Translations under genes and position numbers: made by a program | Part shown: piece by piece, positions 19,131-28,228 of the stretch | How the letters are laid out: the number at the start of each line of letters is the position of its first letter | How positions within the stretch are numbered: position 1 is the stretch's first letter | Origin: Sphacelaria rigidula | Taxonomy: Eukaryota > Phaeophyceae > Sphacelariales | DNA length: 29,111 nucleotides | NCBI GenBank assembly: GCA_964200075.2 | Contig: CAXNAA020000089.1 | Coordinates: 1 to 29,111, forward strand | Direction of reading: 5' to 3' | The notes under the pieces: generated by a model | Told to the model about the DNA's origin: nothing | What the model saw: the letters and a program-made list of their open reading frames with translations, nothing else | Database searches by the model: none

Positions 19131-20640
19131 CGTCGCCGCCACGGCGGTGGAGGATCCTCTTCGGGCGACACTGGATCGACCCGCCCGGCTCGCAATACCC
19201 GCGCAACAAAACCGGGGGTAATTCTTCCGGAACTTCCGCGACAGGCTGGAACCTGTCTGGTACAGACCTGCCTCCCTCCGGTCCGGCGACACCAAGGCAA
19301 GTGATCCCTAATTTGGCTGATATTTCAACCCGCATTTTAGGTTTATCCGATACGGACACACTTGACCGTCCATTGTCTTCTACTGCAGCCCGCGCTTTAG
19401 CAACCGCTGCGACTGACAAAGAACGTTCCGAACCTAGTAAAATGGCAGCTTCCGATAGAGCCGATTCTGCCCGAGTAGCTGCAATACAGGGACAGTATAT
19501 CCAGATGGATGTGAAAAGCTTTGGCACATTAAAACCATGCCTGCTGCGGATAACGAAGATTCCGCCCAGTTTACTTCTGCCCTCATCACGTCCATTCGCC
19601 GGACTGTTTGTAACATCCTTCACTTGGCGGATGCAACTGGCACACAACTTTTCGAAGATTCCGATTGGGTAGAGGGCTGGCAGACTCCCTTGCATAAAGC
19701 ATTGCCTCGATCCATCAACCGCCGCTCTCCCGACATCGCTGCTTCTTTAGCACAGATCCTCGATGGATTCCACGCCGAAATGGATCCGGATCGTGCCAAG
19801 GGGAAGACAGGCCGACACTTCCTACGATATCCCCCCCCCCCAGAAGTGCATGGTTTTGGGAGGCAAAATCTTCACGTAAATCGAAATGAGAACAGCCGAA
19901 CACAACGAGCAGCCGGAAATTCCCACGCTTGGGTTCGTTCCAGCCAATGTCGTCAATATGAGGCGCTTCATGCAGCCTGAACCCAAACATCGGGCGCCGT
20001 ATGGTCATTTGTTTCGTGACACTTTTGGGCTGGTTTTGCGGGGGGGCTATTGTGGAAAGTGTCGGCCCGGTATTACTCTCTGATTTGGAGAGGCGTTTGG
20101 TAGGTTATTTTGATAAACGTGACCAGGCCAGCGCCATCCAGAGACTGTTTATTTTGCTGTTGCATCGGATGTCCCCCTCGCGGACTATCTCTGTGAATTT
20201 AAGCTTTTGGTTTCTGATACTACGGGTGTCGGGCGCCAAAACGGACCGAGCGATGCAATGTGTCAGACTTACGTTCGCAATAGCGTTGCTCAACAGTATC
20301 CGGCTCTAATGCCGTCGTTGTTTTCGGGTGTCTTGGCGCATCGCGAGATGCCTTAAGCCTTTATTGATGTGTGGTCTGCTTTTGTACACCGAGAGGGTAA
20401 TCTAACGCCCGCCATACGTGGCAACCCTTTTACGTCTGTGCGTTTACAACCTACGGTTGTGTCCTCCGCTCATGCCCAAGGGGCTCGCGGCAGAAATTCG
20501 AGCTCATCTCGCGCCTGATGGACCCCCGATTCGGTCACCGGTTCAGTTATTCATGTTCAGAGTACCAGAGATGCATTCAGCGCGGGTTTTGATGGTTGGC
20601 CGTTTTCCCAGGAAACGTGGGATGATGTTTACTTGACTTC
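19131..20640 (+). pseudogene. element 3 gag, capsid-like region split by MITE copy C
   Basis: Open pieces in shifting frames match the capsid-like part of element 2: VKSFGTLKP at about 19510 (element 2 VGKVKP), DWVEGWQTPLHKA at about 19665 (WVDGWLRPLH), and, beyond the MITE, an open segment starting near 20165 (ASDVPLADYLCEFK ... ALMPSLFSG) matching DTPFDQYLKEF ... SLMPTVFMG. A frame change occurs near 19530 and another between 20068 and 20165; a TAA follows at about 20354 and a TGA at about 20518. Discounting the MITE plus one GGCC leaves the reading frame continuous across the insertion point. Confidence 0.65.
19814..20063 (+). mobile_element. MITE family 1, copy C (250 bp, TSD GGCC)
   Basis: The left end GACACTTCCTACGATAT is followed by a C11 run; the right end has seven G then CTATTGTGGAAAGTGTC. 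GGCC is present immediately outside both ends (19810-19813 and 20064-20067). The interior follows copies A and B closely. The inverted repeats carry several mismatches to each other, so this copy is older than copy B. It sits in the gag coding region of element 3, hence it arrived after that element. Confidence 0.93.
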
Positions 20641-21100
20641 AACAACGGCATTCATTACCGACGACCCCCATTTGTGGAACCCACTTATTTCGTCTTCCGC
20701 TAGACGCAATGCCTCCAGCAGTCATGCCAACAGTTGCATCAACTGCAGTGTTCAAGGCCACAGTATGCACGACTACGACAGTCCATGCATTAATGCCTTT
20801 TGATCTCATGAACCCTGAATTGTAGGACAATGAACCCGCGTGGCGACGATGGCAAAAACGCATGCGCGACTATCGCCCACCTAATCGAAATTACCGCAAC
20901 AATTCGAATCAACGTGGCAACAAAAGCTCTAATCGCGATCGCCGACAAAACAAAAAACATGCAAGCCCTCGCCAGAACGATCAACATTTTCGCGACAACA
21001 AACGTTCCGCTGATAGACACCAGCGGACGGGACCGACACAAAGCTCGAATCCCAACACCAGAAACCCTGGTACCTTCACTACGGATCGCCTAGATCCATG
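20641..21100 (+). pseudogene. element 3 nucleocapsid: degenerate zinc motif and basic tail
   Basis: In the gag frame, about 20735-20790 encodes CINCSVQGHSMHDYDSPC, which can be read as CX2CX4H with a displaced last Cys or as CX2CX7HX5C; either way it stands where element 2 has its stretched CCHC motif, and both are followed by a similar segment (INAF / TNAFG). After a frame change and a TAG at about 20823, the open frame encodes WRRWQKRMRDYRPPNRNYRNN and then a strongly basic Arg/Asn/Gln stretch to about 21070, the RNA-binding tail. The TGG in this segment identifies the TGA of element 2 at 11771 as a mutated Trp codon. Confidence 0.6.
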
Positions 21101-22068
21101 ACGTGCCGATGCCGGCGTTCTTCGGTCTTCCACGCCGCCGGCAACACGAGCGAAGACTTTCTCAATACAGCCCGCAGAGTACGTGACTAAGATTGCTCAT
21201 CCGACCCCCCCGGCATTATCCAGGAGCGGAAGTGACGGCCGTTCATATCGGCCCCCGTCTCCAACTTCCACACAATTTTCAACACAGCCCGCAGAGCCCG
21301 CGACTAAAATTGTTCGCCCGGCTCCCCCGGCACTATGCCGGAGCGCAACTGACGGCCGTTCATATCGACCCCCGTCTTCACCCCCCCATACATCGCGTAT
21401 CAGTTGTGTCACCCCGCGACTCAGACCTACACCCGGCTTTGAACTTAGTCCTTCGGTGCCGAGTATAATTTTGAGGTGTGGGAAGACCAACCGCCAGTCT
21501 CTGAGGCAAAGGCTTCCCTCAGCGACCGCACGCACAGGTAGTAGCAAGCCTTCTTCAGCTGACCCGAGTGTTGTTGATTTGTACATGACCACATCGGATC
21601 ATGTAATTTCCAGTCAGTTGGATCGAGCTCCTTCCCCGCGATTTTCAACACGCACGGACCTACCTTCGGCCGGTTCTGATAACAACAGCTCCAACATATC
21701 TTCGGCTATGACCCAACAGCCAAGCTTACCTACGGAAAGCAGCCCACAGGTTTCGCTCCGTTATGCCCCGATGTTGATCCCCATCCATGCAACTGGACGC
21801 AGTTGTGGTTTCATCCCAAAACGTTTTGGAAGTTCCCCGACCTTGGTCAAGGCGAAAGAGAAAGCCCCGTAAGCATGCCCTCACGGACGCGCGCGCATCA
21901 TCACGTACATCTCTTTCGAGCGGAAATTATCGACCTCAATCTCTCCAAAATGCGATGACTTTGAGTTAGACGACTCTATCAAGTATTCCGGAAGAAACAA
22001 ACTCACATAATTCTGACGGCACTACTTCCTCAATCGACGACTCCGGCCCCGCACAATCTGGATCCCCC
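21101..22068 (+). pseudogene. element 3 Ser/Pro-rich spacer between nucleocapsid and protease
   Basis: The main open frame (21183-21872) is about one third Ser, Pro and Thr, has no globular domain, and includes a 39-residue repeat. It ends at a TAA near 21870, and a short degraded stretch with a TAG and TGA leads into the protease frame. Element 2 has the same kind of spacer (12105-13807), so the spacer is a family feature of about 300 or more residues and not an insertion in one copy. Confidence 0.55.
21167..21390 (+). repeat. 117-bp coding tandem repeat in the spacer
   Basis: ACAGCCCGCAGAG starts at 21167 and again at 21284, and the two following segments stay similar (TKIAHPTPPALSRS / TKIVRPAPPALCRS, then DGRSYRPPS in both). 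The period of 117 bp is 39 codons, so the frame is kept. The second copy is slightly shorter and then diverges. Confidence 0.85.
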
Positions 22069-22659
22069 TTGGACGGTGATCCCTGTCAACCAAAGACGAT
22101 CATTTACGAAATCGCGAATAGTCACTCTGACCGTGTCGCACCTGGAAATTATATACCGTCCATCCCCTTCTCTGGTGAGAAATCTGACCCACCGGCGGCG
22201 CCGTGCGTCTTTGCTGTCAGTCCCGCTGATCCTGACCAACTTACCTTGCCGGAACACGGTCCGGATCTTGTCGTTGGTAAAGTTTCTGTAGATCCGGCCA
22301 CTTTCACTACACGCGTTGCGATCCATTCCGGTCCAAACGCTATCACGCCTACGAAATGCGTATCCTTGCTGTACAGCGGCAGCCCGGAAACATATATTCG
22401 TGAATCAACATGGAAACACATGAAACAGACTGGCGCTGCTACTGCAGCTGGCGAAACAACCACCCAACCTCGAGTTTGGGGCGGTTTCGGTGATTCTGCC
22501 GCACCACTGACGACACGTAAATCCGTACGTCTTAGTGTGCAATTCTTTGACAACACCACTCGATCTGCCAGCCTGGCAGTCTGGGCATACATTTTCCCCG
22601 ACAGCACAATGCATCACGTCATATTATTGGACAGAGATAGCTATATGCGGTTTAATTAA
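22069..22659 (+). pseudogene. element 3 retropepsin-like protease, catalytic Asp replaced
   Basis: The frame reads through HGPDLVVG...FTTRVAIHSG, shared with element 2, to LLYSGSPETYI, where the active-site DSG has become YSG (Tyr at residue 102 of the frame). FGDSA, KSVRLSVQFFDN and HHVILLDRDSYMRF follow as in element 2, the last being the flap-end motif with Leu-Asp in place of Leu-Gly. Loss of the catalytic Asp abolishes an aspartic protease, so this copy could not process its polyprotein. The frame ends at a TAA (22657-22659) caused by a shift; the sense continues one frame over. Confidence 0.75.
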
Positions 22660-23249
22660 CTACCTACAGCACGCTTCCACCACTAGCGCCACATTCCACG
22701 TCTCGTGGAGAATTCAACCTCGAGCACTTTGGTGCTCTCCACGCCGCCCCGGCCTACAAGAGGAAGACTCAAGCAACTGGAGCTGCTCACCACCTACGGT
22801 ACAAGGGTAGCGTTGGTATTACACTCTCCGACGACCCCCAACTTCTAGAAGTTGCACTAGTTCGCCGAAATGGCAAGCCAGCACTTACGGGTCATTATCT
22901 TACCGGAATGTTACCCCGTATTGGTGCACCAGCCGACACAGAATATTTTGTGTCGGCGGGACAACAACTCCTCCCTCTTGCGGGTCATGCTAACTTGGAA
23001 CCCCGCGATGTCTTAGGAATCGCCGCTGCTCCCCTGATGCACACCCCACTCGAGACGTGCGTAACAGAGTCTGCCGCGCCAAACGCTACATCTCCGGCGG
23101 AGTCAGTCCATTGTGTCGATGAAATCTATTTCGACCTCGCCTCTTCGACTCCACCCCAGGTCCACACCGTGGATCCTGCCCAGTCAAATTCCAATCCTCC
23201 TGCTGAAGTGCTTCAACACTTATCACCAGATTCTCGGAATATTTCCTCG
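22660..23249 (+). pseudogene. element 3 protease-RT linker
   Basis: After the frameshift at about 22660 an uninterrupted frame runs to the next MITE. It encodes EHFGALHAAPAYKRK, then LEVALVRRNGKPALTGHYL, equivalent to VNLVRRNGSPALTGQYL of element 2, then VLGIAAAPLMHTPL and, at the end, LQHLSPDSRNISSHM, equivalent to LDRLSPEQR of element 2. It connects protease and RT in the polyprotein and is conserved between copies, so it probably folds, but I recognise no named domain. It is cut by the MITE at 23258. Confidence 0.6.
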
Positions 23250-23257
23250 CACATGTG

Positions 23258-23515
23258 CACACGTCGGACAGATCATGATCTGCCTGAAACAACCAATCAA
23301 AGAAGACTCTTGGATCTGTTGGCCTAAAAACACAGAATATGTGACCCCGAGCTCAGGAAAGCCGAAGCGCAACCCTTGCGCTACTCGGCGTGCTCGGCGT
23401 CCGGCGCTGTAAGGAGAAAACATGGAAAAGGGGGGCCGAATGATCCGGATCATGATCCGGATCAGCATACTGACAAGAAGTAATATCAGACGGATCACGA
23501 TCTGTCCGACGTGTG
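23258..23515. mobile_element. MITE family 2 (258 bp, candidate TSD CACATGTG)
   Basis: The left end CACACGTCGGACAGATCATGATC (from 23258) is repeated in inverse form at the right end, finishing GATCTGTCCGACGTGTG at 23515: one mismatch in 23 bp and two more in the next 6. CACATGTG stands outside both ends (23250-23257 and 23516-23523). Because this octamer is itself a palindrome, the sequence alone could also be read as a 37-bp inverted repeat with no duplication. Comparison with element 2 decides for an insertion: discounting 266 bp brings HMWNQ together with PPPYMRDINFDL, matching RLWNNIPQHLRHIAFDL. An 8-bp duplication suggests hAT-like ancestry. Confidence 0.8.
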
Positions 23516-23523
23516 CACATGTG

Positions 23524-24446
23524 GAACCAACCCGCCGCCATACATGCGCGACATCAATTTTGACCTTCATGGGCCCGGCTGGGAACCAGCAGTCATCCGA
23601 GAACGCAGTGATGTCCTGCTACAATACCAAGACCGATTTCCCCGATCCAAGACGGATCTTGGGCATTGCAAAACGCTGCCCTTTGAGGTTACCCTCCAAC
23701 CCGGCGTCTCGCCGATTTCTTCTCGGCCATACAGAACAAATCCAATCCTTACCAAGAAAGTTGACGCCATCTTGGATGCGTATTTGGGAGCGGGATTAAT
23801 ACAACATTCCTCATCTCCTTCGGCCTTGCCCCTTGTGGCCGTCCCCAACAAGGATGGAAACATACGCGTAACCGTGAATTACCAACGTTTGAACCGCGTC
23901 ACGGTGGTCGGTAAACTTCCAATTCCCCGCATTGACGAAGTCTTCGACTCCTCAGGCGAAGGAAAAATATTCAGCACCTTCGACCTCGCTTCTGGATTTT
24001 TACAGAATGTTATACACCCTGACACAGTCCCATTGACGGCTTTTTGTACCTCGTCCGGACTCTATGAGTGGCTTCGAATGCCACAAGGCACCGCCCCGGG
24101 ATGCTTTCAACGCTTAATGCAGCGCGTCATCGAGGGCCTCGAGCAGATCATGTACCTGGATAACGCTCTCGCTTTAGATGCCTCACCTATTGAACATATC
24201 CGCACTCCACGAGAATTTCTCTCTCGCCTACGCACGCACGATTTGAAACTGTCTCCATCCAAAGCTCGCCTTGGTGTGACTGACTTGGATTTCATGGGGC
24301 ATTCCATTTCGCCAGCAGGCCTGCATCCGGGTACAAAAAAAGTCAAGGCGATGACTGACTTGCCGATGCCAAGTAGCATTTCTCAACTTCGCCCATTTGT
24401 TGGGCGGACTATCCTACTACCGCAATTTTTTGCCGAATATATCTAA
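23524..24446 (+). pseudogene. element 3 reverse transcriptase
   Basis: In the frame counted from 23511 the RT landmarks appear in order: LPFEV and SRPYRTNP (58-78), LIQHSSSPSALPLVAVPNKDG (96-116), VNYQRLN (122-128), STFDLASGF with the first catalytic Asp158, LRMPQG (188-193), YLDN (215-218), LKLSPSKARLG and FMGHSISPAGL. Normal Ty3-type RTs have YxDD at the third place; here the second Asp is Asn, which should abolish polymerisation. A residue also seems to be missing after MPQG (GTAPGCFQ). The RT thumb shifts frame at about 24400 into the RNase H frame. It would have copied element RNA into DNA in the particle. Confidence 0.88.
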
Positions 24447-25032
24447 ACAGGTCCACCCCCTTACTGAGTTACTCAAGAAAGGAGTCGTGTTTTCCTTCAC
24501 AACCGATATGGAGAATATCACCCGCGAACTACTCAAGACGCTTACCGGAAAGCCGGTACTCTGCTTTCCTGATTGGGAGGCAGTACGAGATGGCTTCCGC
24601 CTTTTCCAACTCCACACTGACGCCAGCACAAACGGATTTGGAGGATTTTTTAATCAACCTCAGGTTGATGGCTCCGTCCGACCCATCCTCTATATCAGTC
24701 GCGCTACCCTGCCCAACGAGGCCAATCGGAGCCCGCTAGAACTGGAAGGCGGAGTAATCACTTGGGCCATTAAGTGCCTTCGACAATATCTGTTTCACAT
24801 GCCCTTTGAGATCTATATGGATCACGGAGTACTCGAACAACTCGCCAAGGTTGGCGAACACAACCCGCGTGTACAACGATGGTTGGAGTTTCTAACAGCA
24901 TATCAGTATACCATTAAGCACCGTCTAGTCAAAACCAACGGGAACGCTGATCTTCCTTCCCGCCTACCCCTGCCGCCTACGGCCGCAGATTCCAGCCCGG
25001 CTTGCCGGTTAAAGGAACCCGATAAGCCTTGA
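24397..25032 (+). pseudogene. element 3 RT connection and RNase H domain
   Basis: The frame overlaps the RT frame around the frameshift: LGGLSYYRNFLPN is the normal continuation of the RT. RNase H follows with all four acidic positions: HTDAS (Asp75), LELEGG (Glu117), YMDH (Asp142) and NGNADLPSRL (Asp185). It degrades the RNA strand of the RNA-DNA hybrid. WLEFLTAYQYTIKHR precedes the last motif as usual in this family. The frame stops at TGA 25030-25032 but continues in the same frame into the next segment, so pol was one polyprotein. Confidence 0.88.
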
Positions 25033-26166
25033 ATTTACGCTATTAGACGTTTTTCAACACCCATTCACGCCCTCGACCTCCAGTGCCCGGAAACCGGTAT
25101 GCATATGGGAGGACCTCGCCCTCTAACATATGACGCCGTCTTGGTTGGGTCAAAGCCGACTACCTCCGATTTTGTCGATTTCCACACTTTCGGTAATCGC
25201 GCGAAGCTCTTCGCGGAGACACCTCCAGTCACCCACCTAATCTCCGACAACACACGCTCCCGGTCTGCCGCCCGCACCAGTCTAAGTGCCCCGCCGCCAC
25301 CGATAACACCTGCAAATTCCACGAGCCACGCAGCACATGTTCCACGGTCCAACAGACAACGCTTCGCGAAAACTCCTGCAACGTGCACCACGCGCCACGG
25401 ACAATCTCCACCGCGCACTGATACAGCCCCGCCGCCCGCACCGGCGCCGCAAACACCTACTGCTCCCGAGCACGGAACTGACGACTTAGCTCCTGCTCCC
25501 GGGACAGATATTGACGTCGGCATTTCTGCCCCGTCGCCTATTCCCCCGCCGCCTGCCCTACCATATTTGGCCGGCTCGCCAGTGGAAGGTCATCTACGCG
25601 AGTTTCTCGCCAGCTACTCTCGCCGCGATTGGGCTCGCGAACAGGACGCAGAACCGCTATGTCGCGCAGCCATCCGGTACTTGCAACTCGACTGTCCAGT
25701 CCTTTTTCCATCCACACGTCTGGCCTCGATTGACACACTGCCACCACCAGTTATTTCTGACGTATACGAGCTCGCGCGCAAGGCACCCTTACTACTACGG
25801 ATGAAGATCTGCATCTACTCCGTGCGTCGGCCCACGCCTTTGACAGGCGCAATTTTCACCTCAACCACGGGACGCCACGCACGACTACTCGATGACGAAG
25901 CAAGGCGCATATATGTCCCATTCTTGATGCGCCCCTGGGTCATGAAATGCTGCCACACAGACAGACTTGTCATGTCACCTTGGCGTCACCCGTACCCTAG
26001 CGCTCTTGGAACGCTTCTACTGGCGGGTTGGCATGGAAATTTCCACCCGCTTCTGGATTCGGCGATGCTTCAAATGCCAAGCCCGAAACCCTTAACGGCA
26101 GACAGTACGCTGGCCCGTCATCTCTATGGGGCTCCCCAACCAGCCAGGCCACCTTGTGTCCTTTGA
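25033..26166 (+). pseudogene. element 3 linker and start of integrase
   Basis: From about 25099 the frame is open for 355 codons. The first 150 are Pro/Ala/Thr-rich and disordered; then FLASYSRRDWAREQDAEPLCRAA and a helical region lead to RIYVPFLMRPWVMKCCHTD, which is the start of an integrase of this type. A frameshift at about 26005-26020 follows; in the new frame the expected FYWRVGM and RRCFKCQARN (the Cys pair of the HHCC zinc-binding domain) appear. The remaining codons of the original frame to 26166 are out of sense. The zinc-binding domain supports binding of the cDNA ends. Confidence 0.7.
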
Positions 26167-27138
26167 CTACTTCGGCCCTCTACCGACCACAAGTCGCGGC
26201 AACACCTACATCTTACGTTTCACTGACCGCTTCAGCCGCCACGCGCCCATGTACGCGATAACCGCCGCAGATTTTACTGCCGCCGGAACGGCCGACATAT
26301 TGGTCCCCGATTACATTGAGCACTGCGGTTACCCAAAGCGACTCCTTTTAGACAATGGTCGGAAATTTTGTTCAGATGTCTCTGACGGACTTTACTAGCT
26401 CCTGGGCATCCGCAAAATTGCCACGAGCGCCTACCACCCGAACGGTAACGGTGGTACCGAAAGAGTCAATCACACCATGGCCCAGATGCTCTCTATGATT
26501 GTCAATGACCGGCAAAATGAGTGGGACCTACATCTCTCGCGCATCATTTTGTCCTACAACAACTCGGTTGACGCCGCCACAGGCCTTTCTCCGAACGAAC
26601 TCCATCTTGGACGTTACTCTCGGCTGCTCATCACCGTGTTTGAGCACCACACGTTCGACGGCCACCAAGGATTGGATCAGGATCATATATCCTACCACGA
26701 GCTAGCGCATGCACGACAACGCAAAGCGTTTACCCTCGTGCGCGAACAACACGCTATCAACGCCTCGCGCCTAGAAAGATCTAACACCGCTCTCTACAGC
26801 CTCATGCATAAACGCCCCAACTGGAAGGTTGCTGATTAGGTTTGGATCTACAACAGTTTGTCGACCATCCGCCAAGGCACGAGCAAGGCAGCCAACGAAA
26901 CAATTTTGAAAACAAAGTTGTCCCTCAATGGGACAGGACCACTCAAGATCCTGACAGTCAGACCATCGTCATCATCACCGGATGATAAACCCGTCGGTGA
27001 CGAACTGCTCTATCTCGACTTGCCTCGCGACTTCCAGGGCAAGGACACCAAACCTCGCGTCTCTGTGCACAGATGCAAACCATGCACGAACCCGCATGAT
27101 ACAAGTGATATGCCCAAGTACCTGCCTGCCGGACTCAG
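26020..27138 (+). pseudogene. element 3 integrase catalytic core and C-terminal region
   Basis: One frame, interrupted by a TAA near 26094, a TAG near 26396 and a TAG near 26837, encodes the whole core: VSFDYFGPLP (Asp codon about 26165), RLLLDNGRKF (Asp codon about 26351) and AYHPNGNGGTERVNH (Glu codon 26459-26461). Thirty-five codons separate the second Asp and the Glu, so the DD35E triad is complete. Downstream come LSPNELHLGRY and the SH3-like integrase C-terminal part (WIYNSLSTIRQG ... LSLNGTGPLKIL ... VSVHRCKPCTNPHD). No chromodomain signature is seen. The TAG before VWIYN stands where a Trp is usual. Integrase inserts the cDNA into the genome; the stops make it inactive here. Confidence 0.85.
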
Positions 27139-27819
27139 TATGTTCTCAACAGCTACTCGACCAAGTCCCCGCCCAACCACGTTACAACCGACGAGGTGAC
27201 GGAACAGCCTCTTCGATTGACCGTATCCGCCATCTCCGGCCACCAGATAACCCGTGGTCGAGGTGGCAAAATCGCTTTTATGTATAAGACACACTAGCAC
27301 GGTCTTCGGAGAGCGTCTTAGGAACGCAAATCCGACCTTTAATTGCACCGCCGTGCAATCCTCCTGTACTGAGCGCAATCCCAACATCAGCATCTTGCTC
27401 ACAACAAGAAATATCGCAACATGCATCGTGGCGCAGCAGCCCGCGAACTTCACCGTGATCAGGGACTACGCTTCGTCGCCGATGGTTACGAACTTGTACC
27501 CACCAAGACTTGTAATACGAAGTTCTTCGCAAACCAGCGAATACTGCCCAAGGGCAGCTACCTTTGGTTCAAAGGCAACGACAACCTCTGGTGGTTGGGC
27601 CAGACCCACTCCACTAACCTGGTTTCGGCCGACACATACATCATGCGTTTCATCGATGACCCTGGATCCATACAGCTCAAGCTCCGGCCAGTACTATACA
27701 CCACCAGCCCATCTGCACCACGCGGACCCTGGTGCCTCCAGCACCTCAAGTCCACAGGACTTCGCCGCGGTCTCCAGCGCAACATTGACCACACCTACGA
27801 CGTCCACGCCCCGCTTTAA
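27139..27819 (+). pseudogene. element 3 post-integrase tail with possible Tudor/SH3-like domain
   Basis: After a frameshift near 27130 the sense continues (YVLNSYSTKSPP... ITRGRGGKIAFMYKTH) through four stops between about 27289 and 27370, then opens for 133 codons from 27421. Residues 43-95 of that frame (PKGSYLWFKGNDNLWWLGQ ... YIMRFIDDPGSIQL) have the pattern of a small beta-barrel reader: two aromatic strands, then a hydrophobic strand followed by Asp-Asp, as in Tudor or Agenet folds. Ty3 elements with chromodomains carry a chromatin reader at the same place, so a targeting role is possible. This assignment rests on pattern only. The frame ends at TAA 27817-27819. Confidence 0.45.
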
Positions 27820-28071
27820 ACCACGCTCCTTCGTCGCAACTGTTACCCCCCCCCCCCCCATTTTTCTGTTGCGTTGTTTGCCCTCCCTTCTCCACCAGGA
27901 CCCTCTCCTACAACATCACAACAGCGCGACCTGCATCGGACGACGATCGAAGAATTACTGAAGACGACCACGATCTACGACTGCTGGAGTTATAGTATCC
28001 CCTTGCGGCTGGCGCTCGATCTCGTTGGATCACCGATTTTCAGATTTCTGATCTTGCAATTTTTTTGCACC
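27820..28071. other. sequence after the last pol frame, with a C14 run
   Basis: A run of 14 C lies at 27846-27859. About 27935-27995, one frame encodes an acidic run (DDDRRITEDDHDLRLLEL, then a stop), which could be the true end of pol if the C run shifted the frame, but I cannot confirm this. Otherwise it is presumed 3' untranslated or LTR sequence. Confidence 0.35.
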
Positions 28072-28194
28072 TTTGGACTCCCCCAGATTGAAGCTCTGCT
28101 CCCTGTTGTACCTTTGGATTCCCCCAGGTTGAAGCTCCTCTTCCTGCTGTACCTGTGGATTCCCCCAGGTTGAGGCTCTGCTCCCTGTTGTACC
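28072..28194. repeat. 41-bp tandem repeat, three copies
   Basis: Copies run 28072-28112, 28113-28153 and 28154-28194. The unit starts T-T/G-TGGAYTCCCCCAG and ends TGTTGTACC or TGCTGTACC. Copies differ by a few substitutions and by no indels. Both strands are open across part of it, but 41 is not a multiple of three, so a repeated protein is not encoded in one frame. It lies just after element 3 and is probably part of its 3' untranslated region or LTR. Confidence 0.9.
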
Positions 28195-28228
28195 TCCCTG
28201 TTTTTCCCCCTTAGTTTTGCTAGGACGC

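Larger units (their letters stand above)
16402..27819 (+). mobile_element. element 3: near full-length, decayed Ty3/gypsy-like retrotransposon
   Basis: It carries all modules in Ty3/gypsy order: gag, nucleocapsid, Ser/Pro-rich spacer, retropepsin, RT, RNase H, zinc-binding integrase N-terminus, integrase core, C-terminal tail. At about 11 kb of coding region, less roughly 0.5 kb of inserted MITEs, it is long for a Ty3-type element, mainly through gag and the spacer. Two different MITEs sit inside it (19814-20063 and 23258-23515). At least six frameshifts and about a dozen in-frame stops exclude activity. LTRs are not recognised, so the true ends are unknown. It is the same family as element 2 and in the same orientation. 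Confidence 0.88.

Noticed and set aside
26094-26840. Alternative genetic code with TAA/TAG read as Gln
   Set aside because: TAG and TAA do fall at positions that could be Gln, but others match Trp positions, TGA stops also occur in frame, and frameshifts are frequent. Pseudogene decay explains all of them.
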